Assembly: GCF_003287285.1 (NCBI RefSeq)
Contig: NZ_QMIG01000002.1
Span: 186,001 to 250,000, forward strand
DNA: 64,000 nt
Source: Phytoactinopolyspora halophila
GTDB lineage: Bacteria; Actinomycetota; Actinomycetes; Jiangellales; Jiangellaceae
Direction: 5' to 3'
Shown here: positions 8,147 to 16,005 of the stretch, piece by piece
How the letters are laid out: each line of letters starts with the position of its first letter
Position numbering within the stretch: the first letter of the stretch is position 1
Program-made: the position numbers and the translations under genes
Notes under the pieces: generated by a model
What the model was told of the DNA's origin: nothing
The model's database searches: none
What the model saw: the letters and a program-made list of their open reading frames with translations, nothing else

Positions 8147-9437
8147 CGGATCCGAAGCCAGAACGCACGCTGACTCCCACGTCGACCCCGACTATCCCAT
8201 CGAGCCCGTTCCCGGGCACGCCCGCAAGTCTCTCTTCTCGCTCTCGATCGTGCTGCTGGGCTTCACATTCTTCACGCCCACGATGCTGGCCGGCGCACAG
8301 GTCGGTGCGGCATTCGAATTCTGGCCGCTCATGGGTGTACTGGCGCTGGGCAGCGTCGTTCTCGGTACGTACGTAGCGGTGATCAGCGGGATCGGCGCCC
8401 GCACGGGGCTAACCACGGTCATGATGTGCCGCTACGCGTTCGGCAACAGGGGCTCGAAACTGAGCTCACTGCTTCTCGGAGGCACCCAGGTCGGCTGGTA
8501 TGGCGTCACGGTCGCCACGTTGGCCCAGCTCACCGCGAACGCGTTCGAGTGGGAGGGCGACGGCGTCGAGCGGCTGCTCATGGTGATCGGCGGCTTTCTC
8601 ATGGGCGTGACCGCCTACTACGGCTACCGCGGCATGTACGGCCTGTCTCTCGTCTCCGTCCCGCTGCTTCTCATCCTGGTCGCATGGATCACGATGCGCT
8701 CGTTCGACGAGGTCGGCGGCATGTCGGGCATGCTCGATCAGGAGCCGACGACGACGATGGGTCTGGCACTCGCCGTGACGATCATCGTCGGCACCTTCGC
8801 GTCCGGAGGTACACAGGCACCGAACTGGACACGCTTCGCCCGCTCGCCAGGTCAGGGCTTCGGGGCCGCGCTGATCGCCTTCGTCGTCGGGCAGTTCCTC
8901 ATGCTGTTCTGCGGCGCCATCGGCGCCATCGCCTTCGGGGAACCGGACTTCGTGCTGGTGCTGTTCCAGCTGGGCCTGGTCTTCTGGGGCCTGGTCTTCT
9001 TGCTCAGCAACCTCTGGACGACCAACGACAACGCCGCGTACAACTTCGGTGTCGCCGGCGCCGAGATCGCCAACTCACGCTCGAAGAAGCCGTTCGTCGT
9101 GATCGGCGTCGTGATCGGAACCGTGCTGGCCATCACCGGGATCTACGACAACTTGATCACTTACTTGAACTGGTTAGGCATCTTGATCCCGCCGATCGGG
9201 GGCGTGATCATCGGTGATTGGTGGTCCCGCTGGCGCCACAGCCTTCCCGCCCCGTCCACGCATGTGTTCCCGGCAGTGCGCTGGGAGAACGTGGCCGCAT
9301 ACGGGCTGGGGGCAGCGGTGGCCTGGATCTCCGACGAATGGACGTGGGGGATCCCGCCCATCAACGGGATCGTCGTCGCGCTCCTCGCCGCCGCCCTCGC
9401 CGCGCGTGTCCGCCGCTCCGAACCCGTCACACGGTGA
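8127..9437 (+). CDS. codB: NCS1-family cytosine/purine permease (CodB-like)
   Basis: Membrane protein of 436 residues with about twelve transmembrane segments and the cytosine-permease family signature (GFTFFTPTMLAGAQVGAAFEF, GGTQAPNWTRFAR, WWSRWRHSLP loops). It should import cytosine by sodium or proton symport for the deaminase encoded just upstream. ATG 8127 has GGAGG nine nt upstream inside the deaminase gene; a TTG at 8121 would be too near that site. The overlap of coding frames suggests coupled translation. Substrate could also be another nucleobase. Confidence 0.88.
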   Translation: MTANSPDGSEARTHADSHVDPDYPIEPVPGHARKSLFSLSIVLLGFTFFTPTMLAGAQVGAAFEFWPLMGVLALGSVVLGTYVAVISGIGARTGLTTVMMCRYAFGNRGSKLSSLLLGGTQVGWYGVTVATLAQLTANAFEWEGDGVERLLMVIGGFLMGVTAYYGYRGMYGLSLVSVPLLLILVAWITMRSFDEVGGMSGMLDQEPTTTMGLALAVTIIVGTFASGGTQAPNWTRFARSPGQGFGAALIAFVVGQFLMLFCGAIGAIAFGEPDFVLVLFQLGLVFWGLVFLLSNLWTTNDNAAYNFGVAGAEIANSRSKKPFVVIGVVIGTVLAITGIYDNLITYLNWLGILIPPIGGVIIGDWWSRWRHSLPAPSTHVFPAVRWENVAAYGLGAAVAWISDEWTWGIPPINGIVVALLAAALAARVRRSEPVTR

Positions 9438-9484
9438 CGTCCAGCGCACCCACGATCGCGACGATCACCACGTGTCGCCGAGAA

Positions 9485-9515
9485 GAGCGAGGCGCATGGA
9501 ACGTGCGCCTCGCTC
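9485..9515. terminator. Hairpin terminator between permease and Mn importer genes
   Basis: Perfect 12-bp arms GAGCGAGGCGCA / TGCGCCTCGCTC with a 7-nt loop. The right arm overlaps the stop codon of the convergent ABC permease gene. It can serve both convergent transcripts. Confidence 0.75.
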
Positions 9516-10380
9516 ATTGGCGGCCAGCCGCCACTCGAAGGCGGCGCACCAGTCCCCGGCGCGGCGCCACGAGATACAGGACGAAGAAGAGCGAACCCTG
9601 CGCCAGCACGACGGCGCCGCCGGGAGACACGTCCGCGTAGTAGGACACGTACAGTCCGGCCACCGAACATGCCACCGCCAGCAGCGGAGCGATCACCAGC
9701 ATCCGTTCCATCCGGTTGGTCAGGAGGTATGCCGTGGCACCCGGAATGATCACCATGGCCACCGCCAAGATGACGCCGACGGCTTGCAAGGCGACGACGA
9801 CGGTCAGCGCCAGCAGGACGAGCAGCAGCACCTGCAGCCGTCGTGGACTGATTCCGATCGCATGCGCGTGGTCCGGGTCGAACGCGTACAGGGTCAGGTC
9901 GCGATTCTTCACCAACAGCGCGCTGCCCGTCACGGCACCAATGATCACCACCTGCCACAGGTCCGTGTCCGAGACGCCAAGCACGTTGCCGAACAGGATG
10001 TGGTTGAAATCGACCTGGCTGGGCGTGGCCGAGATGAGCACGAGACCCAGCGCGAACAACGTCGTGAACACGACACCGATCGAGGTGTCCTCTTTCACCC
10101 GGGACGTCGAATGCACCGTTCCGATCAGCCACACGGCGACGCAGCCGAACACGAACGCGCCGATCGCGAACGGGAGACCTGCCATGTAGGCGAGCACGAC
10201 GCCGGGAAGGACGGCATGCGAGACCGCGTCGCCCATGAGCGACCACCCGATAAGTACCAGCCAGCAGGACAGGACCGCACAGACCAGGCTGGCGACCACG
10301 GTCACAAGCAGCGCACGGCGCATTACCTCGAACTGCCACGGGCCGACGACGACATCGACGACGAACTCGAAAAGACTCAC
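9514..10380 (-). CDS. mntC: Metal (manganese-type) ABC transporter permease
   Basis: Protein of 288 residues, ABC-3 family permease with about eight or nine membrane segments. The loop WSLMGDAVSHAVLPGVVLAYM near residue 45 and VGVILAVAMVIIPGATAYLL near 190 are the family marks. It forms the membrane channel for the ATPase and binding protein encoded upstream. It is the last gene of a three-gene operon; its start is 9 nt after the ATPase stop. The symbol follows the mntABC naming in gene order; the family also transports zinc. Confidence 0.86.
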   Translation of the reverse strand: MSLFEFVVDVVVGPWQFEVMRRALLVTVVASLVCAVLSCWLVLIGWSLMGDAVSHAVLPGVVLAYMAGLPFAIGAFVFGCVAVWLIGTVHSTSRVKEDTSIGVVFTTLFALGLVLISATPSQVDFNHILFGNVLGVSDTDLWQVVIIGAVTGSALLVKNRDLTLYAFDPDHAHAIGISPRRLQVLLLVLLALTVVVALQAVGVILAVAMVIIPGATAYLLTNRMERMLVIAPLLAVACSVAGLYVSYYADVSPGGAVVLAQGSLFFVLYLVAPRRGLVRRLRVAAGRQ

Positions 10381-10389
10381 GCCACCACC

Positions 10390-11187
10390 TCAGGCTCCGT
10401 CGCTCCGTTCGGTCTCGGCGGGCATGAACGCCAGGGCGAGGTTCTCCGGCCGCAGCACCGTCTGCGGCGTGGAATGCAGCAAGACACGCTTGTGTAAGAG
10501 CACAGCTTCGTCGGCGATCTCCGGCAACACGTCGAAATCGTGAGTGGCGATGAGCACGGCGCAGCCAGCCGCGGCGCGGCTGCGCAACAGCTGGCAGATC
10601 GTCTCCACGGAACGCGCGTCCACGCCGGAGAAGGGCTCGTCGAGCAGCAACAACCTGGCGTCTTGCGCGATCGCGCGAGCGACGAATACGCGCTTGCGCT
10701 GCCCACCGGACAGCTCACCGATCTGGCGGGATGCGAGCCCGGTCAGATCTACCTGTTCGAGGGCGTCGTCGACAGCGGCACGGTCGACACCACGCGATCG
10801 CCGCAGCATGGACATCGTGCCGTAACGGCCCATCATCACGACGTCACGCACCCGCAAGGGAAACGACCAGTCGACGTTCTCTGCCTGCGGCACGTACGCG
10901 ACCTCGCCGCGTCGTCGTCCGTGAGCGGGATCGCTCCCGAAGAGCCGCACCGTACCGGCCTGTGGACGGATCAACCCCATCATGGTCTTGAACAGCGTGG
11001 ACTTCCCCGAGCCGTTCATGCCGATCAGGCCACACACGCGGCTCGATCCCACCGTGAGCGACACGTCGTGCAGCGCGAGCACATCGTCGTAGCGAACCGT
11101 GACGCCAGCGATATCAACGACGGGTCCATGATCGGCGACGTCCCCGGTGGCGGGGTCGCTGGCGTTCCCGATCGTCGTCCCGGTCAT
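10390..11187 (-). CDS. mntB: Metal (manganese-type) ABC transporter ATP-binding protein
   Basis: Protein of 265 residues with Walker A GMNGSGKST (near 60), Q-loop YVPQAENVDWSFPL, signature LSGGQRKRVFVARAIA and Walker B LLLLDEPFSGVD, then the H-loop ATHDF. The VDWSFP stretch after the Q-loop is characteristic of Mn/Zn/Fe chelate-type importers. The ATG overlaps the stop of the binding-protein gene (ATGA). An N-terminal extension of about 25 residues precedes the usual ATPase start; an internal start near VVDIAGVTVRY cannot be excluded. Confidence 0.9.
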   Translation of the reverse strand: MTGTTIGNASDPATGDVADHGPVVDIAGVTVRYDDVLALHDVSLTVGSSRVCGLIGMNGSGKSTLFKTMMGLIRPQAGTVRLFGSDPAHGRRRGEVAYVPQAENVDWSFPLRVRDVVMMGRYGTMSMLRRSRGVDRAAVDDALEQVDLTGLASRQIGELSGGQRKRVFVARAIAQDARLLLLDEPFSGVDARSVETICQLLRSRAAAGCAVLIATHDFDVLPEIADEAVLLHKRVLLHSTPQTVLRPENLALAFMPAETERSDGA

Positions 11188-12125
11188 CGCTGTTCGCCTG
11201 CCACCTGCGCGTCGACCAGCCCTTCGATGATCGTCTCCGCGTCGTGCCGGATCAAATCGATGTACGTGGGAACCGGGCCACCGGCCTCGGACAGGGAGTC
11301 GACGTACAGCAGACCACCGAACTCGGCGCCCGACTCCCGGGCGACCTGCCGCTGCAGCCGATCGCTCACGGTTGACTCACAGAACACCGCCGGGACCCGC
11401 TTCTCACGGACGATCGTGATCGTTTCCGTGACCTGCCGCGGGGTGCCCGCTTCGTCACTGTTGACCGGCCAGAGATACCGCTCCTGCAGTCCCGCATCAC
11501 GCGCCAGATACGAGAACGCCCCCTCACACGTCACGAGAACTCGTTGCTGCTCGGGCAGCTCCGCGACGGCCTCGACCAGCTCCTCGTGCACCTCACGGAG
11601 CTCGTCCGCGAAAGCGTCGGCGTTGCTCTCGAAAAGCTCGGCGTTGTCCGGATCGAGTTCGGCAAAGGCCTCCGCGATGTTCTCGGCATAGATGGCGACG
11701 TTGAGCGGCGACATCCACGCGTGCGGATTGGCCTCGCCCTCATACGTGCCGGACTCGATCGGGATGGTGTCGACGCCCTTGCTGACGACGACGCGTGGTG
11801 CGTCCACCTGTGCCATGAAATCCTCGAACCACAGTTCCAGGCCGAGGCCGTTCTCGAGCACCAGGTCTGCGCCGTCGACACGGCGAGTGTCGCTGGGTGT
11901 GGGCTCGTATCCGTGGACCTCGGCACCGGGCTTGACGATGGACTCGACGTTTATGGCGTCCCCTCCGACATTCCGGGCGATGTCGGCCAGAACCGTGAAC
12001 GACGTCATCACCGTGGGCCGTTCGTCGTCGGAAGCGGAATCGGAGCCGAGTGCGAGCGCGCCGTCGCCGCACGCTGCGACGGCGATGGCGACGAGCCCCA
12101 GCAGTACGAGCCGTATTCGCGACAT
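11184..12125 (-). CDS. mntA: Metal ABC transporter substrate-binding lipoprotein (Mn/Fe type)
   Basis: Lipoprotein of about 313 residues of the cluster A-I (ZnuA/PsaA) family. Start ATG 12125 gives a short lipoprotein signal with lipobox IAVAAC, the Cys at residue 19. Candidate metal ligands: His of VHGYEPTP, His of NPHAWMSP, Glu of VTCEGAFSYLARDAG and an acidic residue near the C-terminus. Glu at the third position is the Mn/Fe arrangement (PsaA/MntC), whereas zinc proteins carry His there. This fits the Mn-type ligands in the regulator at 5.2 kb. First gene of the operon; an 18-bp dyad lies about 95 bp upstream. Confidence 0.88.
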   Translation of the reverse strand: MSRIRLVLLGLVAIAVAACGDGALALGSDSASDDERPTVMTSFTVLADIARNVGGDAINVESIVKPGAEVHGYEPTPSDTRRVDGADLVLENGLGLELWFEDFMAQVDAPRVVVSKGVDTIPIESGTYEGEANPHAWMSPLNVAIYAENIAEAFAELDPDNAELFESNADAFADELREVHEELVEAVAELPEQQRVLVTCEGAFSYLARDAGLQERYLWPVNSDEAGTPRQVTETITIVREKRVPAVFCESTVSDRLQRQVARESGAEFGGLLYVDSLSEAGGPVPTYIDLIRHDAETIIEGLVDAQVAGEQR

Positions 12126-12220
12126 CAGAATCCGGACGGCGACACCTGGCGTGCGGCGGCCTCGTATTCCGAGATGATTGGCACGCGGCGATGAGCTATT
12201 TACGCGTAGCCGAATCAAAT

Positions 12221-12238
12221 AGTTCGGCCAACCGAACT
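12221..12238. promoter_or_regulatory. Candidate MntR/DtxR-type operator upstream of mntA
   Basis: AGTTCGGCCAACCGAACT: two perfect 7-bp arms around CCAA, located in the promoter region of the manganese importer operon. Its length and interrupted symmetry fit a DtxR-family dimer pair. The assignment to MntR is inference. Confidence 0.5.
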
Positions 12239-12331
12239 TCGCCGGAGACACGTACGCCCTTCCTCATCGCCCGAGATGCCTGATCTGGAACCAGGTTACC
12301 GCGCCCATGAGAACACACGGTGAGCGGCTGA

Positions 12332-12361
12332 TAGCTGCCTCCCACGCGCGGGCGGCAGCTA
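12332..12361. terminator. Hairpin downstream of the XRE-TPR gene
   Basis: TAGCTGCC and GGCAGCTA form a perfect 8-bp stem, continued by CCC/GGG after one mismatch, loop ACGCGC. It lies about 210 bp beyond the 3' end of the leftward XRE-TPR gene and also upstream of the mnt operon promoter, so it may insulate the two units. Confidence 0.5.
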
Positions 12362-12407
12362 CCTCACCATGCACCCGCGTCATACCCGCACACACGCCAT
12401 GCCCGCG

Positions 12408-12479
12408 GAGGTTCGTGTGCGCACGCCACGTCCCGGAACCCCGTCGAGGGGTCGAACGTCGCGTGCACACACGAACCTC
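12408..12479. terminator. Long hairpin (18-bp arms) downstream of the XRE-TPR gene
   Basis: Arms of 18 nt (GAGGTTCGTGTGCGCACG and its complement with one mismatch) enclose a 36-nt centre that itself holds an ACCCC/GGGGT stem. Total 72 nt. It starts 90 nt past the stop of the leftward regulator gene. The gap from the mnt promoter to that gene (about 330 bp) contains nothing else but this and the smaller hairpin at 12332; I see no gene in it. Confidence 0.55.
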
Positions 12480-12568
12480 AGGACGCGCCGCCCTCGGCTG
12501 CGTCCACGACCGCATCCACGAAAAGGAGCGCACGTGACATACCGAGCGGGTGCGGGGTGAAAGCCCGG

Positions 12569-13960
12569 TCAGCTGATCGCCAACTCGCGCTCCTGCGCCG
12601 CCGGCGCATCGAGAACGACACCCGCACCCACCGAGTGCGTGATGTGCATCGAGTGCAACGCCCGGTCAAACGCCTGCAGGGCTTCGTCAGTCCGCCCCAG
12701 ATCCCGGTAGAGATCACCGAGTTCGCGCCACGCCGCGGCCGCGCGCCGGGAAGCTCCCATCGCCTCCAGCATGGACGCGGCCAGCGCACCCTCGCGTGCG
12801 CTCTGATCGACGTCTCCCTCGGCGCGCAGGACACGGGCCAGCACCAACCGGGCCCGCGCGGACTCCATGCGTGGCTGATCACCGAGATCCCGCAGCGCCT
12901 CCACGGCGGCCTCGTGCGCCTCGTCGAGACGGCCCAAGGCCAGAAGAGCGTCGGCCCGGGTGCTCTCGTAATGCCGGACGTCGTCCACTCCGCCGTGCAT
13001 GGAGACCTCACCACGGACGGACTCGAGAAGGTCGAGCGCATCTGTCGGCCGTGGGTCCTCTCCCTGGAGGAGAAGCCACGCGTAGGCCATCCGCAGGCGA
13101 GCAAGGTTCCGGCGATCGTCACCCTCACCGAAGAGGGCCAGCGCACGATCGACGAGACTCAGTGCCTGCGCGAGATCACCACGAGACTCCGCGATCACCG
13201 AAGCGTTCCAGTATGCAGCGCCCCTCGTGTGTGGCGCGCCCATCTCGTCAGCGGCTCGGACCAGGTCAGAAGCCAACGTCCGCGACCGGACGATGTCGCC
13301 ACGGCCGTGGTAGGCACTCAGCACCGTGCAGCCGAGCCGGACGTACTCATCGGTCCGCTCCAAGCCGAGCTCGGCGGCATCCCGCATCGCCTTCTCCCCG
13401 ACCTGGATCGCCATGTCGAGATCGCCGGCGTTCTGGTAGCACCGCGACATCGCAAGAGCAATGTCGAGCCATGGCTGGACATCAGGCCGCTGCCGGGCTT
13501 CCTCCGCGAGTTCGTTGAGAAGCCCGATCGCACCTTCGATGTCGCCTTTGCGCTCCAATGCCTGCGCTTGGCCCAGACGCGCGCGACGAGCTTGTTCATC
13601 GTTGAGACCGGGGTCGCCAACCAATGTGGTGAACTCGTCATACGCGTCGGCCGCACGGCCGTCGTACAAGGCCTTCTCCGCACGGCCCAAGGCGAGGCGA
13701 GCCCGCGTACGCACTGAGGCGTCAACACCATCACGCAGGTACTCGACGTCAATGCGCAGCCGTTCCGCGATGTGCGCCAATGCCGCCGCTGCCGGCTGGC
13801 GCCGGCCGCTCTCCACAAGCGAGACATAGCTGGGAGACAGCATTCCCTCAGCGATATCTGCCTGTGAAAGGCCCAGCTCCAACCTGCGCGACCGGATACG
13901 CTGCCCGACGGGCGTCGGTTCCGGCGCCTCGTCAGCTGTTGCTAGTGGCTGCTCTGTCAT
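12569..13960 (-). CDS. XRE-family HTH regulator with C-terminal TPR array (RRNPP-like layout)
   Basis: Protein of 463 residues. Residues about 18-75 form an XRE helix-turn-helix (IRSRRLELGLSQADIAEG, SYVSLVESGRRQPAAAAL). From about 90 to 445 runs a chain of tetratricopeptide-like helices (RAEKALYDGRAADAYDEFTT, GDIEGAIGLLNELAEEA, GDLAQALSLVDRALALF, GRTDEALQAFDRALHS). The HTH-plus-TPR form is that of the peptide-sensing RRNPP regulators (Rgg, PlcR, NprR), though many actinobacterial members have no known ligand. ATG 13960 lacks a Shine-Dalgarno sequence and may be leaderless (TGCAAT 7 nt upstream). It is divergent, across 64 bp, from a 42-codon gene for an exported peptide. An upstream in-frame extension exists but would run through that peptide gene. 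Confidence 0.85.
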   Translation of the reverse strand: MTEQPLATADEAPEPTPVGQRIRSRRLELGLSQADIAEGMLSPSYVSLVESGRRQPAAAALAHIAERLRIDVEYLRDGVDASVRTRARLALGRAEKALYDGRAADAYDEFTTLVGDPGLNDEQARRARLGQAQALERKGDIEGAIGLLNELAEEARQRPDVQPWLDIALAMSRCYQNAGDLDMAIQVGEKAMRDAAELGLERTDEYVRLGCTVLSAYHGRGDIVRSRTLASDLVRAADEMGAPHTRGAAYWNASVIAESRGDLAQALSLVDRALALFGEGDDRRNLARLRMAYAWLLLQGEDPRPTDALDLLESVRGEVSMHGGVDDVRHYESTRADALLALGRLDEAHEAAVEALRDLGDQPRMESARARLVLARVLRAEGDVDQSAREGALAASMLEAMGASRRAAAAWRELGDLYRDLGRTDEALQAFDRALHSMHITHSVGAGVVLDAPAAQERELAIS

Positions 13961-14024
13961 GACACTATTGCACAACACGTAGTCATTTTTTGCTAGTCCT
14001 ACTGAGTTTCGGAGGTCGATCGCA

Positions 14025-14153
14025 GTGGCTCGTCTGAGGCGCGTTCTGGCTGTCACGTTCACCGCTATTGTTCTGTCGGCCGGTGCAGCTACGGTCGCCG
14101 CTCCGGCTTCTGCCGATGAAATCCAGCCACAGTGGCCAGGTATGTGCTGCTGA
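14025..14153 (+). CDS. Small exported peptide (42 residues), candidate signal for the divergent XRE-TPR regulator
   Basis: GTG start with an excellent ribosome site (GGAGG, 9-nt spacing). The product has a basic N-terminus (MARLRR), a hydrophobic core of about 18 residues (VLAVTFTAIVLSAGAATV), and a signal peptidase I site APASA, predicting a mature peptide DEIQPQWPGMCC of 12 residues with a C-terminal Cys-Cys. The reading frame ends in TGA and is followed 40 nt later by a long hairpin. The gene sits divergently next to the XRE-TPR regulator, the arrangement of peptide-regulator pairs. It is not conserved-domain recognisable; the signalling role is inference. Expression and secretion are unproven. 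Confidence 0.65.
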   Translation: MARLRRVLAVTFTAIVLSAGAATVAAPASADEIQPQWPGMCC

Positions 14154-14192
14154 CAGCATTTGCATGGCGCGAATCGACCGGGCGCAGTAGGC

Positions 14193-14264
14193 TGTGACAT
14201 GCGTGGACGATGTCCTGCGTCTCGCCCCCCGAACGCAGTGACGTCGTCCACGTCTTCGTGTCAC
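14193..14264 (+). terminator. Long imperfect hairpin downstream of the small peptide gene
   Basis: A 72-nt hairpin: outer GTGACA/TGTCAC, then GCGTGGACGA paired with TCGTCCACG, then GTC and TGCGT paired with ACGCA and GAC, loop about 12 nt (CTCGCCCCCCGA). It begins 40 nt after the peptide stop and ends about 70 nt before the convergent aminotransferase 3' end. No U-run follows, so it may be a terminator of the GC-rich type or a structured 3' end. Confidence 0.6.
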
Positions 14265-14337
14265 GCGATCTTTGTGTCATAGGTCATAGTTGCCCACAGT
14301 CACCACACGACGCGGCGTGTTGTTGTCGTGACATTCT

Positions 14338-15462
14338 TCACCCACGCCATTCTGCGGCAATCCGGATCAAAAGATCATTTGCCTCTGGCTCGGCAACGCT
14401 GATCCGGCATCCCTCACCGCCGAAGGGTCGGACGATAAGTCCGGCCTCACCACATTTTTCGGCGAAATGATCCGTTTCTTCGCCGAGTTCCAACCAGATG
14501 AAGTTCGCCTCGGTATGCGGGATTCGCCATCCCTGTGCCCGCAGGGCCTCCTGCACCCGAGATCGTTCCTTCACCAGGCTCTCCACCCGCTGCATGAGCT
14601 CCGCTTCCCGATTCAACGACTCCACCGCAGCGGCCTGGGCCACACCCGAGACACCAAAGGGAACGGCCGTCTTGCGCAACGCGTCCGCCACGTCGTCGTG
14701 CGCGAACGCGAACCCGACCCGGAGGCCGGCAAGCCCGTAAGCCTTCGAGAACGTCCGCAGCACACAGATGTTGGGGTAACGCCGGTACAGCGCGAGCCCG
14801 TCAACGGCGCGCGCATCGCGGACGAACTCCCGGTAGGCTTCGTCGACCACCACCAGGACGTCGTCCGGCACGTCCTTCAGGAACTCGACCATCTCGTCGT
14901 GGTGGACGGCGGGACCGGTCGGGTTGTTCGGGCTGCACACCAACACCAACCTGGTCCGCTCGGTGATCGCATCACGCATCGCTTCGAGGTCGTGACGCGC
15001 ATCCACAGTCAGCGGAACCCGCACCGAGCGTGCTCCCGAGATGCCCACAACGATCGGATATGCCTCGAACGAACGCCACGGGTAGATCACCTCGTCGCCC
15101 TCCGCCGCGCACGCCTGGATGACCTGCTGCAGCACGCCCACGCTGCCGGTACCCGTGGCGACATGTGCGGCGGGCACGTCGAACCGTCGAGCGATCGCAT
15201 CCACGAGCCCGGTCGCAAACATGTCGGGATACCTGTTCATCGACCTCGAGGCCTCCTCTACGACCTCGAGGACGCCAGGCAGCGGTGGGTACGGATTCTC
15301 GTTCGAGGAAACCTTGAAGACCGGACCGGCGTCGGCCGACGACGAACCGGCTGCGGAACGTCCGGGCTTGTAAGAAGGTAGGTTCGCCAGCGCCTCGCGC
15401 AGGCGAACACGGCTGGTGTGCGGGTGTGGATCGCGGTCGTCTCGATCATGCGATGGCGTCAT
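14338..15462 (-). CDS. hisC: Histidinol-phosphate / aromatic aminotransferase (class I/II)
   Basis: Protein of 374 residues, PLP-dependent fold type I. Visible: [17 protein letters not shown] at the N-terminus, the cofactor-phosphate region [28 protein letters not shown] (PLP ring Asp), and [19 protein letters not shown] with the Schiff-base lysine. It converts histidinol phosphate to imidazole acetol phosphate or transaminates phenylalanine/tyrosine (Pat); actinobacteria have both types and I cannot separate them here. The chosen ATG has no Shine-Dalgarno; a TATGGT motif 9 nt upstream suggests a nearly leaderless transcript sharing its promoter core with the divergent neighbour. Confidence 0.86.
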   Translation of the reverse strand: MTPSHDRDDRDPHPHTSRVRLREALANLPSYKPGRSAAGSSSADAGPVFKVSSNENPYPPLPGVLEVVEEASRSMNRYPDMFATGLVDAIARRFDVPAAHVATGTGSVGVLQQVIQACAAEGDEVIYPWRSFEAYPIVVGISGARSVRVPLTVDARHDLEAMRDAITERTRLVLVCSPNNPTGPAVHHDEMVEFLKDVPDDVLVVVDEAYREFVRDARAVDGLALYRRYPNICVLRTFSKAYGLAGLRVGFAFAHDDVADALRKTAVPFGVSGVAQAAAVESLNREAELMQRVESLVKERSRVQEALRAQGWRIPHTEANFIWLELGEETDHFAEKCGEAGLIVRPFGGEGCRISVAEPEANDLLIRIAAEWRG

Positions 15463-15490
15463 GTCGATGCACCATATACGCTCAGCCTTC

Positions 15491-15868
15491 GTGGTCTCTC
15501 TAATCGTACGAATCATCGTCAACGGACTGGCACTGTGGGTTGCGACCGAGCTGGTCAGCGGGGTCAACGTCACCGACACCGACACGGCGACCGGTCAAGT
15601 GATCACCCTGCTCGTGGTCGCGCTGATCTTCGCGATCGTCAACGCGATCATCAAGCCGATCGTCAAGTTGTTCACGTTCCCGCTGTTCATCCTGACGCTC
15701 GGGCTGTTCACGTTCATCGTCAACGCCTTGATGCTGTCCCTCACGGGATGGATCGCCGACGTGCTGAACGTGCCGTTCCAGGTCGACAGCTTCTTCTGGG
15801 ATGCCGTCCTGGGTGCGTTGGTCGTGTCGCTGGTCAGCTGGATTCTCAATCTTTTGCTGCCAAAATAG
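15491..15868 (+). CDS. Phage-holin-family / YvlD-type small membrane protein
   Basis: About 125 residues with four transmembrane helices and the family motif [36 protein letters not shown]. Function unknown; such proteins are common in actinobacteria and are not true phage holins. The GTG 15491 start matches the usual family N-terminus ([17 protein letters not shown]) and could be leaderless with TATACG 12 nt upstream. ATGs at 15461 and 15467 would overlap the divergent aminotransferase promoter and have no ribosome site, but remain possible. Confidence 0.75.
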   Translation: MVSLIVRIIVNGLALWVATELVSGVNVTDTDTATGQVITLLVVALIFAIVNAIIKPIVKLFTFPLFILTLGLFTFIVNALMLSLTGWIADVLNVPFQVDSFFWDAVLGALVVSLVSWILNLLLPK

Positions 15869-16005
15869 ATCCGAACGGCCGATCCGAGGTCTTCCGCTAC
15901 CCTGTAGTGGTGCCGTATCTTAGGTCCGAATACGCACGACGATAGGCGGATCTTCAAGGGTCCCACGGGGGTCGTAGTGCTCAAGTTCTCAGCCCCTATG
16001 AGAAT

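Noticed and set aside
12126-12251. N-terminal extension of the Mn-binding lipoprotein
   Set aside because: It would bury the lipobox behind 42 residues and pass through the operator candidate.
13961-14251. N-terminal extension of the XRE-TPR regulator
   Set aside because: The extension runs antisense through the exported peptide gene and does not resemble coding sequence.
15461-15490. Start of the small membrane protein at ATG 15461 or 15467
   Set aside because: Both overlap the hisC start and would leave no room for the divergent promoter; GTG 15491 fits the family N-terminus better. Not excluded.
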